Source of the DNA: Rhodobacter sp.
Lineage (GTDB): Bacteria > Pseudomonadota > Alphaproteobacteria > Rhodobacterales > Rhodobacteraceae
Direction: 5' to 3'
Assembly: GCA_022824145.1 (NCBI GenBank)
Contig: JAJEAY010000214.1
Location: 1-33,702, forward strand
DNA length: 33,702 nt
Shown in pieces: positions 1 to 9,495 of this stretch. The notes beneath the pieces were generated by a model, which was not told the DNA's origin, did no database searches, and saw only the letters and a list, made by a program, of their open reading frames with translations. The position numbers were made by a program, and so were the translations under genes. Within the stretch, counting starts at the first letter, position 1, and each line of letters begins with the position of its first letter.

Positions 1-1233
<1,233 letters not shown>

Positions 1234-1270
1234 CGTGGCATGGCAGACCAGGGTTCAGAACCGGACGAGA

Positions 1271-2626
1271 TCAAACGGGAAGGCGGGACACGACGTGCGT
1301 CCAGAACCGGTGCATCATCAGCGCCGCAGCACAGAACAGACCTACTACGAGACCTAGCCAGACCCCTACGCCGTCCCAGCCTATCCAGAATCCAATGACG
1401 TAGCACGAAGGGACGCCAATCAGCCAATAGGAAACCACTGCGTGTACCATCGGAACTTTGGTGTCCTGGACTCCTCTAAGCAAACCAAGGGCGACAACCT
1501 GCGCGCCATCGACAAGCTGAAAAAGCGCCGCCACAGCCAGGAGCGATACGCCGATGGCCACAATCGCGGAGCGGTCAGGGTCGTCGGCATCAAGAAAGAT
1601 ACCCAGCAGCAGTTCGGGCACGGTCAGGTAAACGGCCATGGTCAGCAGGGCAAACACCGCCGACACTGCCACGGTCACTTTCGCGCCATCCCGCAACGAC
1701 TCTCCATCCTTTCGACCAACCGCCTGTCCAACCCGCACGGTTGCCGCCTGACTGATGCCAAGGTGCACCACAAAGGTTGTGGCTGCGAGCTGAATTGCAA
1801 TTCCATGAGCGGCCAGAGACAGGGCGCCAACCCAGCCCATCATCAGGGCTGTCGCTGAAAACAGACCGCTTTCTGCCAGGTTTGTGAGACCGATCGGCCA
1901 ACCGAGCTGGAAAACGCGCCGGAATCCTTCGGGATCAGGACGCCAAAGGCGTTGAAAAAGTGCGTATTGCGGCGTGGCCATCGCGCAGTAAACAATCACG
2001 ACGATCAAGGTCGCGACCTGCATTGTGGCGGAAGCGATCGCAGCACCCACCAGTCCGAGCTCAGGTGCACCGAAATTTCCGAATATCAAGGCATAGTTCA
2101 GTAACCCGTTCAATACCGCGGCGAAGACAGTTATCCACAGCACGACCTGGGTCCGCTCAAGCGCGGCAAGGTAGCTCTTCAGCACCATCACGATGAGCGA
2201 CGGAGCCATGCCGACGGAAAGGATCATAAGGTATCGTGATGCAAGCTCGCCGATTAGTGGATCTTGTCCAAGCAGCGAAAATATGTGTTCCGACCAGATC
2301 ATGAGCGGCATCACCGCGATGCCGTACAGTGCTGAGATCCACACTCCCATCCTTGTCACCCGCCGGACCTGAGCGGGATTCTCTTCGGCCACCGCCGAAG
2401 CCACCATAGGGAGCACTCCGAACGCGAATCCGGACCCCATGATGAACAGAACGAACGCGAAGGACCATCCAAGCGTTACAGCGGCCAAGGACTCAACACT
2501 GTAACGACCAAGCATGATGTTGTCGGTTGCGGAAATGGCGATCTGGGCCAAATGACTGCCGACGAGTGGCAATCCTAGCGCCAGCAGCGAAACAGCGTGG
2601 CTCGCATATGTCTGGCGGCTATTCAT
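1271..2626 (-). CDS. MATE family multidrug/Na+ (H+) antiporter
   Basis: A 451-residue, highly hydrophobic protein with about twelve predicted membrane helices in two homologous halves, the usual MATE size and architecture. It opens with 'LLALGLPLVGSHLAQIAISATDNIMLGRYSVESLAA', in which the 'D.IMLG' turn and following 'LAAVTLG' are typical of NorM/DinF-like MATE proteins; the second half begins near 'GWPIGLTNLAESGLFSATALMMG'. It should export cationic drugs or metabolites using a Na+ or H+ gradient across the inner membrane. It is transcribed towards aatA and has no partner gene. Substrate is unknown. Confidence 0.93.
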   Translation of the reverse strand: MNSRQTYASHAVSLLALGLPLVGSHLAQIAISATDNIMLGRYSVESLAAVTLGWSFAFVLFIMGSGFAFGVLPMVASAVAEENPAQVRRVTRMGVWISALYGIAVMPLMIWSEHIFSLLGQDPLIGELASRYLMILSVGMAPSLIVMVLKSYLAALERTQVVLWITVFAAVLNGLLNYALIFGNFGAPELGLVGAAIASATMQVATLIVVIVYCAMATPQYALFQRLWRPDPEGFRRVFQLGWPIGLTNLAESGLFSATALMMGWVGALSLAAHGIAIQLAATTFVVHLGISQAATVRVGQAVGRKDGESLRDGAKVTVAVSAVFALLTMAVYLTVPELLLGIFLDADDPDRSAIVAIGVSLLAVAALFQLVDGAQVVALGLLRGVQDTKVPMVHAVVSYWLIGVPSCYVIGFWIGWDGVGVWLGLVVGLFCAAALMMHRFWTHVVSRLPV

Positions 2627-2734
2627 TTGGGCCGCTTATGTCAGAAGTTGGGTTCCCGCAACCGCATTCGTTTTCGCCACCGGAGCATTCTAAACTGAAT
2701 TACATGGATTCAATTAAACGTCGATTTTGCATCC

Positions 2735-3058
2735 GTGACCCGCACGTCCGAGATCGAAGCTGGCAGGAGTTCGCCAAAATCTGTTCCGGCAGACGTCCCG
2801 AAAGATGCAGGTAAATCCACCGATACTGACCGCTTTATCTATGTATTGGCTGTGGCAAAGATCGTCGGAGTTCGGACGCCATGGGAGCATCATCGGCCGT
2901 TTCGTGATGCGTTTGGCGGCAATCCGGTAACCATCATTTCCTTTCGGGACATGATCCTGGACATCCAGAGGCAGGCCACGACGACACTTGCCGCCTCAGA
3001 GGTTGGGCGCATGCTTCAACTGTTCCAGGTTGCAGGAATTCACGTTGACGCTGACTGA
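2735..3058 (+). CDS. Doubtful hypothetical protein (107 aa, GTG start)
   Basis: An unrecognised reading frame in the spacer between the MATE exporter and the VOC protein. The first possible start after an in-frame stop at 2696 is GTG at 2735, without a clear Shine-Dalgarno. The N-terminal 35 residues are Ser/Pro/Lys-rich and look non-coding, whereas the C-terminal half ('VTIISFRDMILDIQRQ' to 'MLQLFQVAGIHVDAD') could form regular helices. It may be a real short protein, the tail of a decayed gene, or chance. There is no cysteine, signal peptide or membrane segment. No function is proposed. Confidence 0.3.
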   Translation: MTRTSEIEAGRSSPKSVPADVPKDAGKSTDTDRFIYVLAVAKIVGVRTPWEHHRPFRDAFGGNPVTIISFRDMILDIQRQATTTLAASEVGRMLQLFQVAGIHVDAD

Positions 3059-3260
3059 TACGGTCTGTCAGCAGAGCCGAATGCGCCAGACCTCAAGTCA
3101 GTCGGCGGCCCCAAAGAGGGATCGGCACTCTGCCCAAGGAGGCCGCTGAATCCGGAAAACCCGAGTACACCCAATCACAGACTCGCGGCGCAGCGTGTTT
3201 CACTCGGCTCGCTGCAACCTCACAGAGCGCCCCAACGGCGTTCCAACAAATCCGGACGTG

Positions 3261-3656
3261 TCAATTCTGTGTCTCTGGCGTCATCATACCCATCGCGGCG
3301 CCAGTCGGATCCTGCAGAATCACTATCCGACCGGTGCCCGGAACTTCGAATGGATCCCGGAGCACCTTGCCTCCCGCAGACTTGGTGGCAGCCATAGCCG
3401 CGTCCAAGTCGTCAACCGCGAAATAGCTGAACCAGTGAGCTGGCACTCCCTCGAGGTGAGTCATGGAAGACATATCCATGATTCCAGCCACCGGCTGGCC
3501 GCCCTTCTTGGCAAGGTGATAGGTGCCCAAGCCGTCCATCATCTCCATTGTGTCGAAGGTCCAGCCGCAGACGTCGCCATAGTACCCAATTGCTCCTTCG
3601 ACATCACGGGTCATGAGCTCGGTCCACCAGACCATCCCATGCGTGTCAGACATCAT
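3261..3656 (-). CDS. VOC (glyoxalase/bleomycin-resistance/dioxygenase) family protein
   Basis: A 131-residue single-domain VOC protein. The start 'MMSDTHGMVWWTELMTRDVEGAIGYYGDVCGW' shows the first beta-alpha-beta-beta-beta module, with the family pattern of an aromatic pair after the helix ('A..YY...CGWTF'). The second module starts at 'WFSYFAVDDLDAAMAATKSAGGKVLRDPFEVPGTGRIVILQDPTGAAMGMMTPE', where 'DPTGA' is a family hallmark. Such proteins bind metals or small molecules, but residue patterns here do not identify a substrate. The start at 3656 is supported by GAGGTGAA immediately upstream on the minus strand. It is monocistronic, with its 5' end facing the haloacid dehalogenase operon. Confidence 0.88.
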   Translation of the reverse strand: MMSDTHGMVWWTELMTRDVEGAIGYYGDVCGWTFDTMEMMDGLGTYHLAKKGGQPVAGIMDMSSMTHLEGVPAHWFSYFAVDDLDAAMAATKSAGGKVLRDPFEVPGTGRIVILQDPTGAAMGMMTPETQN

Positions 3657-3783
3657 TTCACCTCTTGAACAGGCTTTTGCCGTTTCAATGATTCAACCCA
3701 GCCGAATCGCTGCGTCAGCTCGTCCACTGTTGCTTCACAAGATCATTTGTCAAGCTGTAGCTCGGGATGAAGGGAGTCTGTCA

Positions 3784-4470
3784 ATGTCTGTACGGGTATG
3801 TGTCTTCGATGCCTATGGCACACTGTTCGACGTGGCAGCCGCAGCGCGCGAAGCTGCCATGGAACCAGGACGTGGCGAATTCGCGGCTGTTTGGCAGCGG
3901 GTCGCATCCGACTGGCGGGCTAAGCAGCTGCAATATACCTGGCTGCGAGCTGTTGCGGATGCACACTCTGACTTCTGGGCTGTCACCCAAGATGGTCTTG
4001 ACTGGGCGCTTGAGGCGTCGGGTCTCGACGACCCCGAACTTCGGGAGCGGTTGCTGGGATTGTATTTCGAGCTTTCGGCTTATCCGGAAGTTCCAAAGGC
4101 ACTGGCTGACCTCCGCAAAGCAGGGTTTGCCACGGCCATCCTTTCAAACGGGGAACCGGAAATGCTTGCGGGTGCGGTGGAGAGCGCTGGAATCGCCGAC
4201 TTGCTTGACGCTGTTCTAAGCGTTGAGGACGTCGGCGTCTTCAAGCCCCATAGAACGGTATACGAACTGGTTGGCCAACGCTTCGGCACGAATCCGGATG
4301 AGGTTCTGTTCGTCTCGTCGAACGGATGGGACGCAGCCCATGCGGCAGGGTTCGGGTTCCGGTCGGTCTGGGTCAACCGTGCAGGCGAGCCCGTGGACCG
4401 GCTGCCTTGGAAACCGGAACATGTACTGTCGGACCTTTCCGCAGTCCCCAACATTGCAGGTGCAGGATGA
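3784..4470 (+). CDS. Haloacid dehalogenase, type II (HAD superfamily hydrolase)
   Basis: A 228-residue cytoplasmic HAD protein resembling (S)-2-haloacid dehalogenases. The nucleophile is D9 in 'FDAYGTLFD'; motif II is 'ILSNGEP' (S121-N122), motif III includes K154 in 'GVFKPH', and motif IV is 'VSSNGWDAAHAAG' with S178-D183. The 'SSNGWD' form is typical of the dehalogenase branch rather than phosphatases. The ATG at 3784 was chosen because an upstream in-frame extension overlaps the VOC gene and reads as non-coding. Its stop overlaps the start of the next gene (ATGA at 4467-4470), indicating translational coupling with the hydrolase and lyase. The true substrate may not be halogenated. Confidence 0.9.
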   Translation: MSVRVCVFDAYGTLFDVAAAAREAAMEPGRGEFAAVWQRVASDWRAKQLQYTWLRAVADAHSDFWAVTQDGLDWALEASGLDDPELRERLLGLYFELSAYPEVPKALADLRKAGFATAILSNGEPEMLAGAVESAGIADLLDAVLSVEDVGVFKPHRTVYELVGQRFGTNPDEVLFVSSNGWDAAHAAGFGFRSVWVNRAGEPVDRLPWKPEHVLSDLSAVPNIAGAG

Positions 4471-5300
4471 TCCGCAAATTCCAGACCAATGACGGCTTGA
4501 CGCTTGCGTTCCGGGACGAAGGTGAAGGTCTTCCTCTTCTGTGCCTTTCAGGCCTCACCAGAAACTCTTTGGACTTTGATTACATTGCACCGCATCTGTC
4601 AGGTGTTCGCATGATACGGCCGGATTATCGGGGTCGAGGCGAATCAGAGTGGGCTGACCCGTCCACTTACACCGTTGCGGTCGAATCACTGGACGCGCTG
4701 GCACTTCTGGATCACCTGGAAGTGGATTCAGCCGCCGTCCTGGGAACCTCACGGGGAGGATTGATCGCAATGACTCTGGCGGCCACATCGAAACACCGGC
4801 TGCTTGGCGTTTGCCTGAATGATATCGGGCCGGTGGTCGAAAGGAACGGGATCGAGCATATCCGAAGCTATATCGGGAAAAATCCGCCGCCTGTTTCGTT
4901 TCATGAAATTGCAAAATCCTTGGCAGAGCTAACGAGGGGGTTCAGCAACGTTCCGGAAGACCGATGGTGGCAGGAGGCGCAAAGACGATTCATAGTCAAG
5001 TCAACCGGGGTATTCATCAACTATGACCCCGACCTCGCCAGGATATTCGATGACCCGCCTGAAGGCGCCTCGGCGGTCGCACCGGATCTCTGGCCGATGT
5101 TCGATGCGCTGGACGGATTGCCTCTCGCGCTAGTGCGGGGGGTGAATTCCAATATCCTGTCGGCTTCGACAGCTGCTGAAATGCGCCGCCGCCGTCCCGA
5201 CTTGACCCATGCGGAAATTCCCGATCGAGGCCATGCGCCGTTTCTGGACGAACCGGAATCGCTTGACGCCATCCGCACATGGCTGGGCAGATTGGCATGA
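4467..5300 (+). CDS. Alpha/beta hydrolase with a possibly altered catalytic triad
   Basis: A 277-residue alpha/beta-hydrolase fold protein. The nucleophile elbow is 'GTSRGG' with S95, the oxyanion region is 'LSGLTRN', and the catalytic His is H256 in 'DRGHAPFLDEP'. In relatives of this subfamily as I recall them, the acid lies in a 'RG.NSDLLS' loop; here the equivalent residue is Asn229 ('RGVNSNILS', codon aat at about 5151-5153), so the triad may be incomplete or use another acid. The start at 4467 overlaps the upstream stop (ATGA), and its own stop overlaps the next start the same way. It is the middle gene of a coupled trio; substrate unknown (ester, lactone or C-C bond). Confidence 0.88.
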   Translation: MIRKFQTNDGLTLAFRDEGEGLPLLCLSGLTRNSLDFDYIAPHLSGVRMIRPDYRGRGESEWADPSTYTVAVESLDALALLDHLEVDSAAVLGTSRGGLIAMTLAATSKHRLLGVCLNDIGPVVERNGIEHIRSYIGKNPPPVSFHEIAKSLAELTRGFSNVPEDRWWQEAQRRFIVKSTGVFINYDPDLARIFDDPPEGASAVAPDLWPMFDALDGLPLALVRGVNSNILSASTAAEMRRRRPDLTHAEIPDRGHAPFLDEPESLDAIRTWLGRLA

Positions 5301-6280
5301 ACTTTGAGTTGATCAAAGCTGCCGAAAGGCGCCTGCAGGGACAGGCGCACCGGACACCAATGCTGAATTCGCCCTTTCTGGACCGCATCGCCGGTCGCCG
5401 GGTGCTGGTGAAGGCGGAGTGCCTTCAGCGCACAGGAAGCTTCAAGTTCCGCGGGGGTTGGTCGGCAGTGTCCGCACTGCCACAGGAACTGCGCTCAAGG
5501 GGCGTGATCGCATTTTCAAGCGGCAATCACGCACAGGGCGTGGCTCTCGCGGCAAAGCTCCATGCGACCCCAGCTGTGATCGTCATGCCCAAGGATGCCC
5601 CAAAGCTAAAGATCGACAACACGCGCGCCTTCGGTGCTGAGGTGGTGCTGTATGACCGAGCCGGTGGAGAAAGCCGCGACGCCGTAGGGGCCACGCTTGC
5701 TGAAGAACGAGGGTTAACGCTGATCCGTCCATTTGACGAACCGCAGGTGATTGCCGGACAGGGAACTGTGGGTTTGGAGATCGCCGACCAAGCCGAAGAG
5801 TTCGGCGTCAGGAATGCCGACGTGCTGGTTTGCTGTGGTGGAGGCGGGTTGACCAGTGGCATCGCGCTTGCACTGGAAGCGATGGCTCCCGGACTGAGGA
5901 CAAGACCGGTCGAACCTCAGGGATTTGACGACGTAGCCCGATCATTGGCGTCCGGAAGGATCGAACGCAATGAGACGATGACCGGATCGGTGTGCGATGC
6001 GATTCTCACCGAATCTCCGGGTGAGGTCACGTTTCCCATCCTCAGGAGGCTATGCGGCCCTGGCATTGTGGTCAGTGACGATGAATGCCTTCGCGCAATG
6101 GCGGCTGCGTTTTCCCGTCTGAAGATCGTAATCGAACCCGGTGGCGCCGCTGCCTTGGCCGCCGCCCTTTATCACCCAAACATTATAGAGGGGGATACCG
6201 TTGTCGTTGTGGCGACTGGCGGTAACGTGGAAGCGTCACAGTTCGCCGAGGCGCTCACAGCCCAAGAGAAGGCGGAGTAA
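5297..6280 (+). CDS. Threonine/serine dehydratase-like PLP lyase (no ACT domain)
   Basis: A 327-residue fold-type II PLP enzyme of the threonine ammonia-lyase/serine racemase group, expected to deaminate a hydroxy-amino acid to a 2-oxo acid. The PLP lysine is K50 in 'RTGSFKFRGG'; 'SSGNHAQGVALAA' binds the substrate carboxylate, 'CGGGGLTSG' is the glycine loop for the PLP phosphate, and 'EPGGAAALAA' is the usual C-terminal motif. There is no C-terminal ACT-like domain, so allosteric isoleucine control as in biosynthetic IlvA is not expected. An ATG at 5279 is possible, but the ATG at 5297 forms an ATGA overlap with the upstream stop and gives the family N-terminus. It is the last gene of the trio. 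Confidence 0.9.
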   Translation: MNFELIKAAERRLQGQAHRTPMLNSPFLDRIAGRRVLVKAECLQRTGSFKFRGGWSAVSALPQELRSRGVIAFSSGNHAQGVALAAKLHATPAVIVMPKDAPKLKIDNTRAFGAEVVLYDRAGGESRDAVGATLAEERGLTLIRPFDEPQVIAGQGTVGLEIADQAEEFGVRNADVLVCCGGGGLTSGIALALEAMAPGLRTRPVEPQGFDDVARSLASGRIERNETMTGSVCDAILTESPGEVTFPILRRLCGPGIVVSDDECLRAMAAAFSRLKIVIEPGGAAALAAALYHPNIIEGDTVVVVATGGNVEASQFAEALTAQEKAE

Positions 6281-7569
6281 CCGAAACGACCCTGCGCCCT
6301 CCAGTTCCAGAGTGGTATATTTCCGTGGAAAGTGAAGCTGCATATGCTGCAGTCCCGTCAAAAGTTGCAGTTCGCACTCGGTTCGATCTCGGTAAATTCT
6401 GCAGCGCTAAACAATTTTTTCAATTTGAACGCTTCCGACCGAAGAGTGGGTCTGCTGAGTCCCTCTAATTGATGACAATGGCGTTGGGGGCAAAGACTGC
6501 AGCCAAATCAATCCAGGCGAGGAACGAATTTTTTTCACAAAATATTCCATATCTCCAGAAGTCTAGCTTTGGAACGTCAAAATATTCCGAGCAAGGCACT
6601 GTCCTTCTCGATCCCGAACAGCGACAACATCGCCTGGACTTACCAACAAGTTAGATATTCCATGCTCACCGCGTTCGCCCGAATTTCGACGTCAATTCGC
6701 CCGCTTCCCAAACATCGGCCGACAAAGAAAGGTGTGCCTACCCAATCCAGCTTCGCTCAAAGGCGATGACCCAGAATCAGTACGCAACGGCTCTCGGAAA
6801 CGCTTCCCGTTCCCGGGAAACGGTTTCACCGACGAAGGTGAAAACCGCAGCCGTGAACTGTCGGAAATCAGCAGGAAACCGGCCGTGCGTCTCGTGACGG
6901 CGCATTGCATCCCGCAGTCGACCGATCGAAAGGAATGCGCACACACGGTAGCGGAATCCGAAGCCGGATTTGGCACTGCGGTCGCTCCAGGAACATTTCG
7001 GCACCCTATGCAGAGTCAGCCGTTACTGGCCTGACGCATCGAATACCACTTGGTACATTAGCCTGAAGGTGCCCCAAGTGAGCGGTCAACGCCCTTTTGT
7101 CGCAGGACGGTGCGCATTGCGGGCTAACTGGAAACAATGCGCTGGGAGATGTCTCCAGATTCCGGCCAAGCCTGTCATACCGCCAGGGATCACCGCGAGA
7201 TATACGAACGCGAAGCCCACCCGCCGAAACTTTCGTATCCAGCCGAGTATTTCAGCAGGATCGGGATATAAGAATTCAGGTATCAGCCGAGGTCTCTTCG
7301 GTTGTCAAGCGCCACAATGGTGTCCGTTCAGCGTACCATTGGCGTGTCAGGCCCTCATTCTTCCGATGTCAAAGTGAATCCAACCGTGAACGCGCCTAAT
7401 CCGGCTGGCGCTCATTGACCGCCTTCCAGAAATGGCCAGAAAACGCTATGGGTTATGTCGATCCGGACAGGGAAAATTCACGATTTCGAGTATAGTACTG
7501 GTCATTTTCCGCAAGCTGGACCATGATGGCCGAATTCAGATCAGCAACACGTCCGAGGCGGAAAATCTC
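6281..7569. other. Gene-poor spacer between the lyase operon and the Septu pair
   Basis: About 1.3 kb with no reading frame I can defend on either strand. The stretch about 6400-6660 is visibly AT-richer than its surroundings, with T- and A-runs (for example near 6412-6426 and 6528-6546). The segment 6700-7430 has interrupted frames on both strands and may be decayed coding sequence, but nothing is recognisable. A bulged hairpin lies at 6822-6846. A TATAGT hexamer at 7491-7496 could be the -10 box of the ATPase gene, without a good -35 at standard spacing. Confidence 0.6.
6822..6846. repeat. Imperfect hairpin in the spacer
   Basis: GGTTTCACC pairs with GGTGAAAACC around a 6-nt GACGAA loop, with one bulged A. 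It lies just downstream of a near-palindrome centred on TTCCCGGGAA (about 6810-6819). No U-tract follows, so a terminator role is not supported; it could be an RNA structure or an operator. Confidence 0.45.
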
Positions 7570-8856
7570 ATGCGCATTGATCGGCTTACCATTTCGAATT
7601 TCAAGAATTTCAAAGAAAACACCTTCGAGTTTCATCATCACTTTACGCTGCTGGTGGGCGACAATGGTGCAGGCAAAACGGCCATCCTGGATGCGCTGCG
7701 CGTCGGCGCGGGCGCGTATTTTCTCGCAATCCCTGAGGTACCAACGCACTCGATCAAGCGGGAGTATGTTCGGCGAGTGACGCGGCGAACCGGGGAGTTC
7801 TCAACTCTTGAGGCGAATTTACCATGTGTGGTCAGCTGCGAAGGGTGCGTGCATCTGTCGGATCTTCATTGGAAGCGCGAGCTAACCTCATTGTCCGGAC
7901 GAACGAATCGCATTGGAGCACAGAAACTTGTTCAATGCGCATCCGAGCATTTTCGGGAAAACAGGCCAAGCACAGACTTTCCGGTGATTCTGTCGTACGG
8001 CACCGGACGCTTGTGGGTGGAACCCCGAACTACGAAGGACTCCCGATCTGCCGTGCGTATGCCTCTTGGTAAACTATCGCGGTTTGAAGCATATCGGAAC
8101 TGCCTCGACCCGGCAGTATCATCCGACCTGCTGCGTCGATGGATCAAGAAAATGGCGCTGATCTCGGTCCAGGAAAAAGGGCCTCTGAGCAGCCTCGAAG
8201 CTGTTTTCTCCGCGGTTGTGGGTTGCGTCGAGGGCGTAGAGCGAGCGCTGTACGACTTCGACCTCGACGACATCGTTCTCGATTTCGAACATGGAGAGCG
8301 CTTTCCGTTCGGCATGCTGAGCGATGGGCAACGAACCATGACTGCGCTCGCCGCCGACATCGCGCTGCGATGCGTTCAGCTGAATCCGCACCTGCGAGGG
8401 AACGCGCCAAAGGAGACCGAAGGTATCGCACTGATCGATGAACTCGACCTTCATCTACATCCGAGTTGGCAGAGGGCGGTCGTACATAATCTGACTTCCC
8501 TGTTTCCGAAGCTGCAGTTCGTGGCAACATCGCATTCACCGTTCATCGTTCAGTCGCTTGACGGGCACGGGCTAATAAACCTGAGCGACAGCGGCGTTCT
8601 TGAAAACCGAATGGAAACATACAGTATCGAAGATGTCGCCGAAGAAACTATGGGCGTAGATTCGCCGCAGCGGAGCAAACATTTTCTGGAGATGGAGGCT
8701 GCAGCCCAGCACTACTACGAGCTACTCGATCGATTGAGCGAAGACCATAGCGACGTCAAAAACGCAAAGGCAGAACTGAATCGGATAGAGGCACGTTTCT
8801 CCGACAATCCGGCATATGCCGCTTTTCTGAAACTGAACCGTTCCGCAGTTGAATAG
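7570..8856 (+). CDS. ptuA: Septu anti-phage system ATPase PtuA (RecF/AAA-like)
   Basis: A 428-residue ABC/SMC-like AAA ATPase. In order: an N-terminal 'MRIDRLTISNFKNFKE' strand as in RecF/OLD-type ATPases, Walker A GDNGAGKT at 30-37, a signature-like 'LSDGQR' at 250-255, Walker B 'LIDELD' with D290/E291 followed by 'LHLHPSWQ', and a switch His in 'ATSHSP' (H322). The C-terminal 80 residues are helical. The ATG at 7570 is preferred over upstream starts because GAGGCGG precedes it and the domain begins there. An HNH nuclease gene follows after 18 nt, the known PtuA-PtuB arrangement, in which the ATPase complex holds and controls the nuclease. No reverse transcriptase is nearby, so this is not a retron-associated version. 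The Septu call rests on the pair. Confidence 0.85.
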   Translation: MRIDRLTISNFKNFKENTFEFHHHFTLLVGDNGAGKTAILDALRVGAGAYFLAIPEVPTHSIKREYVRRVTRRTGEFSTLEANLPCVVSCEGCVHLSDLHWKRELTSLSGRTNRIGAQKLVQCASEHFRENRPSTDFPVILSYGTGRLWVEPRTTKDSRSAVRMPLGKLSRFEAYRNCLDPAVSSDLLRRWIKKMALISVQEKGPLSSLEAVFSAVVGCVEGVERALYDFDLDDIVLDFEHGERFPFGMLSDGQRTMTALAADIALRCVQLNPHLRGNAPKETEGIALIDELDLHLHPSWQRAVVHNLTSLFPKLQFVATSHSPFIVQSLDGHGLINLSDSGVLENRMETYSIEDVAEETMGVDSPQRSKHFLEMEAAAQHYYELLDRLSEDHSDVKNAKAELNRIEARFSDNPAYAAFLKLNRSAVE

Positions 8857-8874
8857 TCAGGATCAACAAAAACA

Positions 8875-9495
8875 ATGCGATCAATCAACCGAGGCCCGTG
8901 GCCAATTGACGGCAACGGGTCCAAAATTTCCATTTCTGACTATCGGCACGCAAGAGTCCCTCTGAATGAAAGAATCGGAGAATACTGCAGCTATTGCGAG
9001 CGGACGGGGGATCTCCATGTAGAGCATGTTGTTCCAAAGTCTGTCAACCAACATTTGGAGACGGAGTGGTCCAATCTTCTGCTCGGATGCATTAACTGTA
9101 ACAGTCGAAAATCGAACAGAAATCAGTCAAGAGAAGGGTATCTTTGGCCAGACTGCGACATGACGTTCAGCGCATTCGAGTACAGGTCCGATGGAAGGGT
9201 GAACGTGGACGGGAATCTGTCACAGGACGAGTCCTGCAAGGCCAAGGCTCTGTTTGATCTTGTAGGGTTGGGCGAGATGGGCACCTCCACGGACAGGCGA
9301 CCTCTCAAGAGACGCCAGGCGTGGGATCAGGCGGTCATAACTCGAAATCTAATTGACAGCGAAAATTCGCGGATGCTTGCGGTCAAGCTCGCCGTGAAGA
9401 CCGGATTCTTCAGCGTTTGGATGGCAGTGTTTCAAGACGACAATGATATGCGCCAAAGATTGATAGAGGCATTTCCTGGAACTCGAATGGAATAG
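8875..9495 (+). CDS. ptuB: Septu HNH endonuclease PtuB
   Basis: A 206-residue HNH nuclease. The zinc-knuckle and active site lie in residues 38-80: C38-x2-C41 ('CSYCE'), 'HVEHVVPKS' with the likely catalytic His H51, N67 in 'WSNLLLGC', and C72-x2-C75 ('CINCNSRK'). This matches the HNH proteins (TIGR02646-like) found with PtuA in Septu and some retrons. The C-terminal 100 residues are helical and probably contact the ATPase. The gene begins 18 nt after ptuA with AGGA upstream and is presumably co-transcribed. By analogy it cleaves nucleic acid when PtuA senses infection. A stand-alone McrA-like nuclease is possible but less likely given the neighbour. Confidence 0.85.
   Translation: MRSINRGPWPIDGNGSKISISDYRHARVPLNERIGEYCSYCERTGDLHVEHVVPKSVNQHLETEWSNLLLGCINCNSRKSNRNQSREGYLWPDCDMTFSAFEYRSDGRVNVDGNLSQDESCKAKALFDLVGLGEMGTSTDRRPLKRRQAWDQAVITRNLIDSENSRMLAVKLAVKTGFFSVWMAVFQDDNDMRQRLIEAFPGTRME

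Noticed and set aside
3195-3668. 157-codon plus-strand frame
   Set aside because: It is antisense to the VOC protein, which has clear family motifs and a good ribosome site.
6671-6702. Direct repeat TTCGCCCG twice with an inner CGAATT/AATTCG inverted repeat
   Set aside because: Only two short copies; no array structure, so neither a CRISPR nor an iteron cluster.
7432-7569. Upstream extension of the PtuA frame by 46 codons
   Set aside because: The extension has no family similarity, while the ATG at 7570 has a ribosome site and begins the conserved RecF-like strand.
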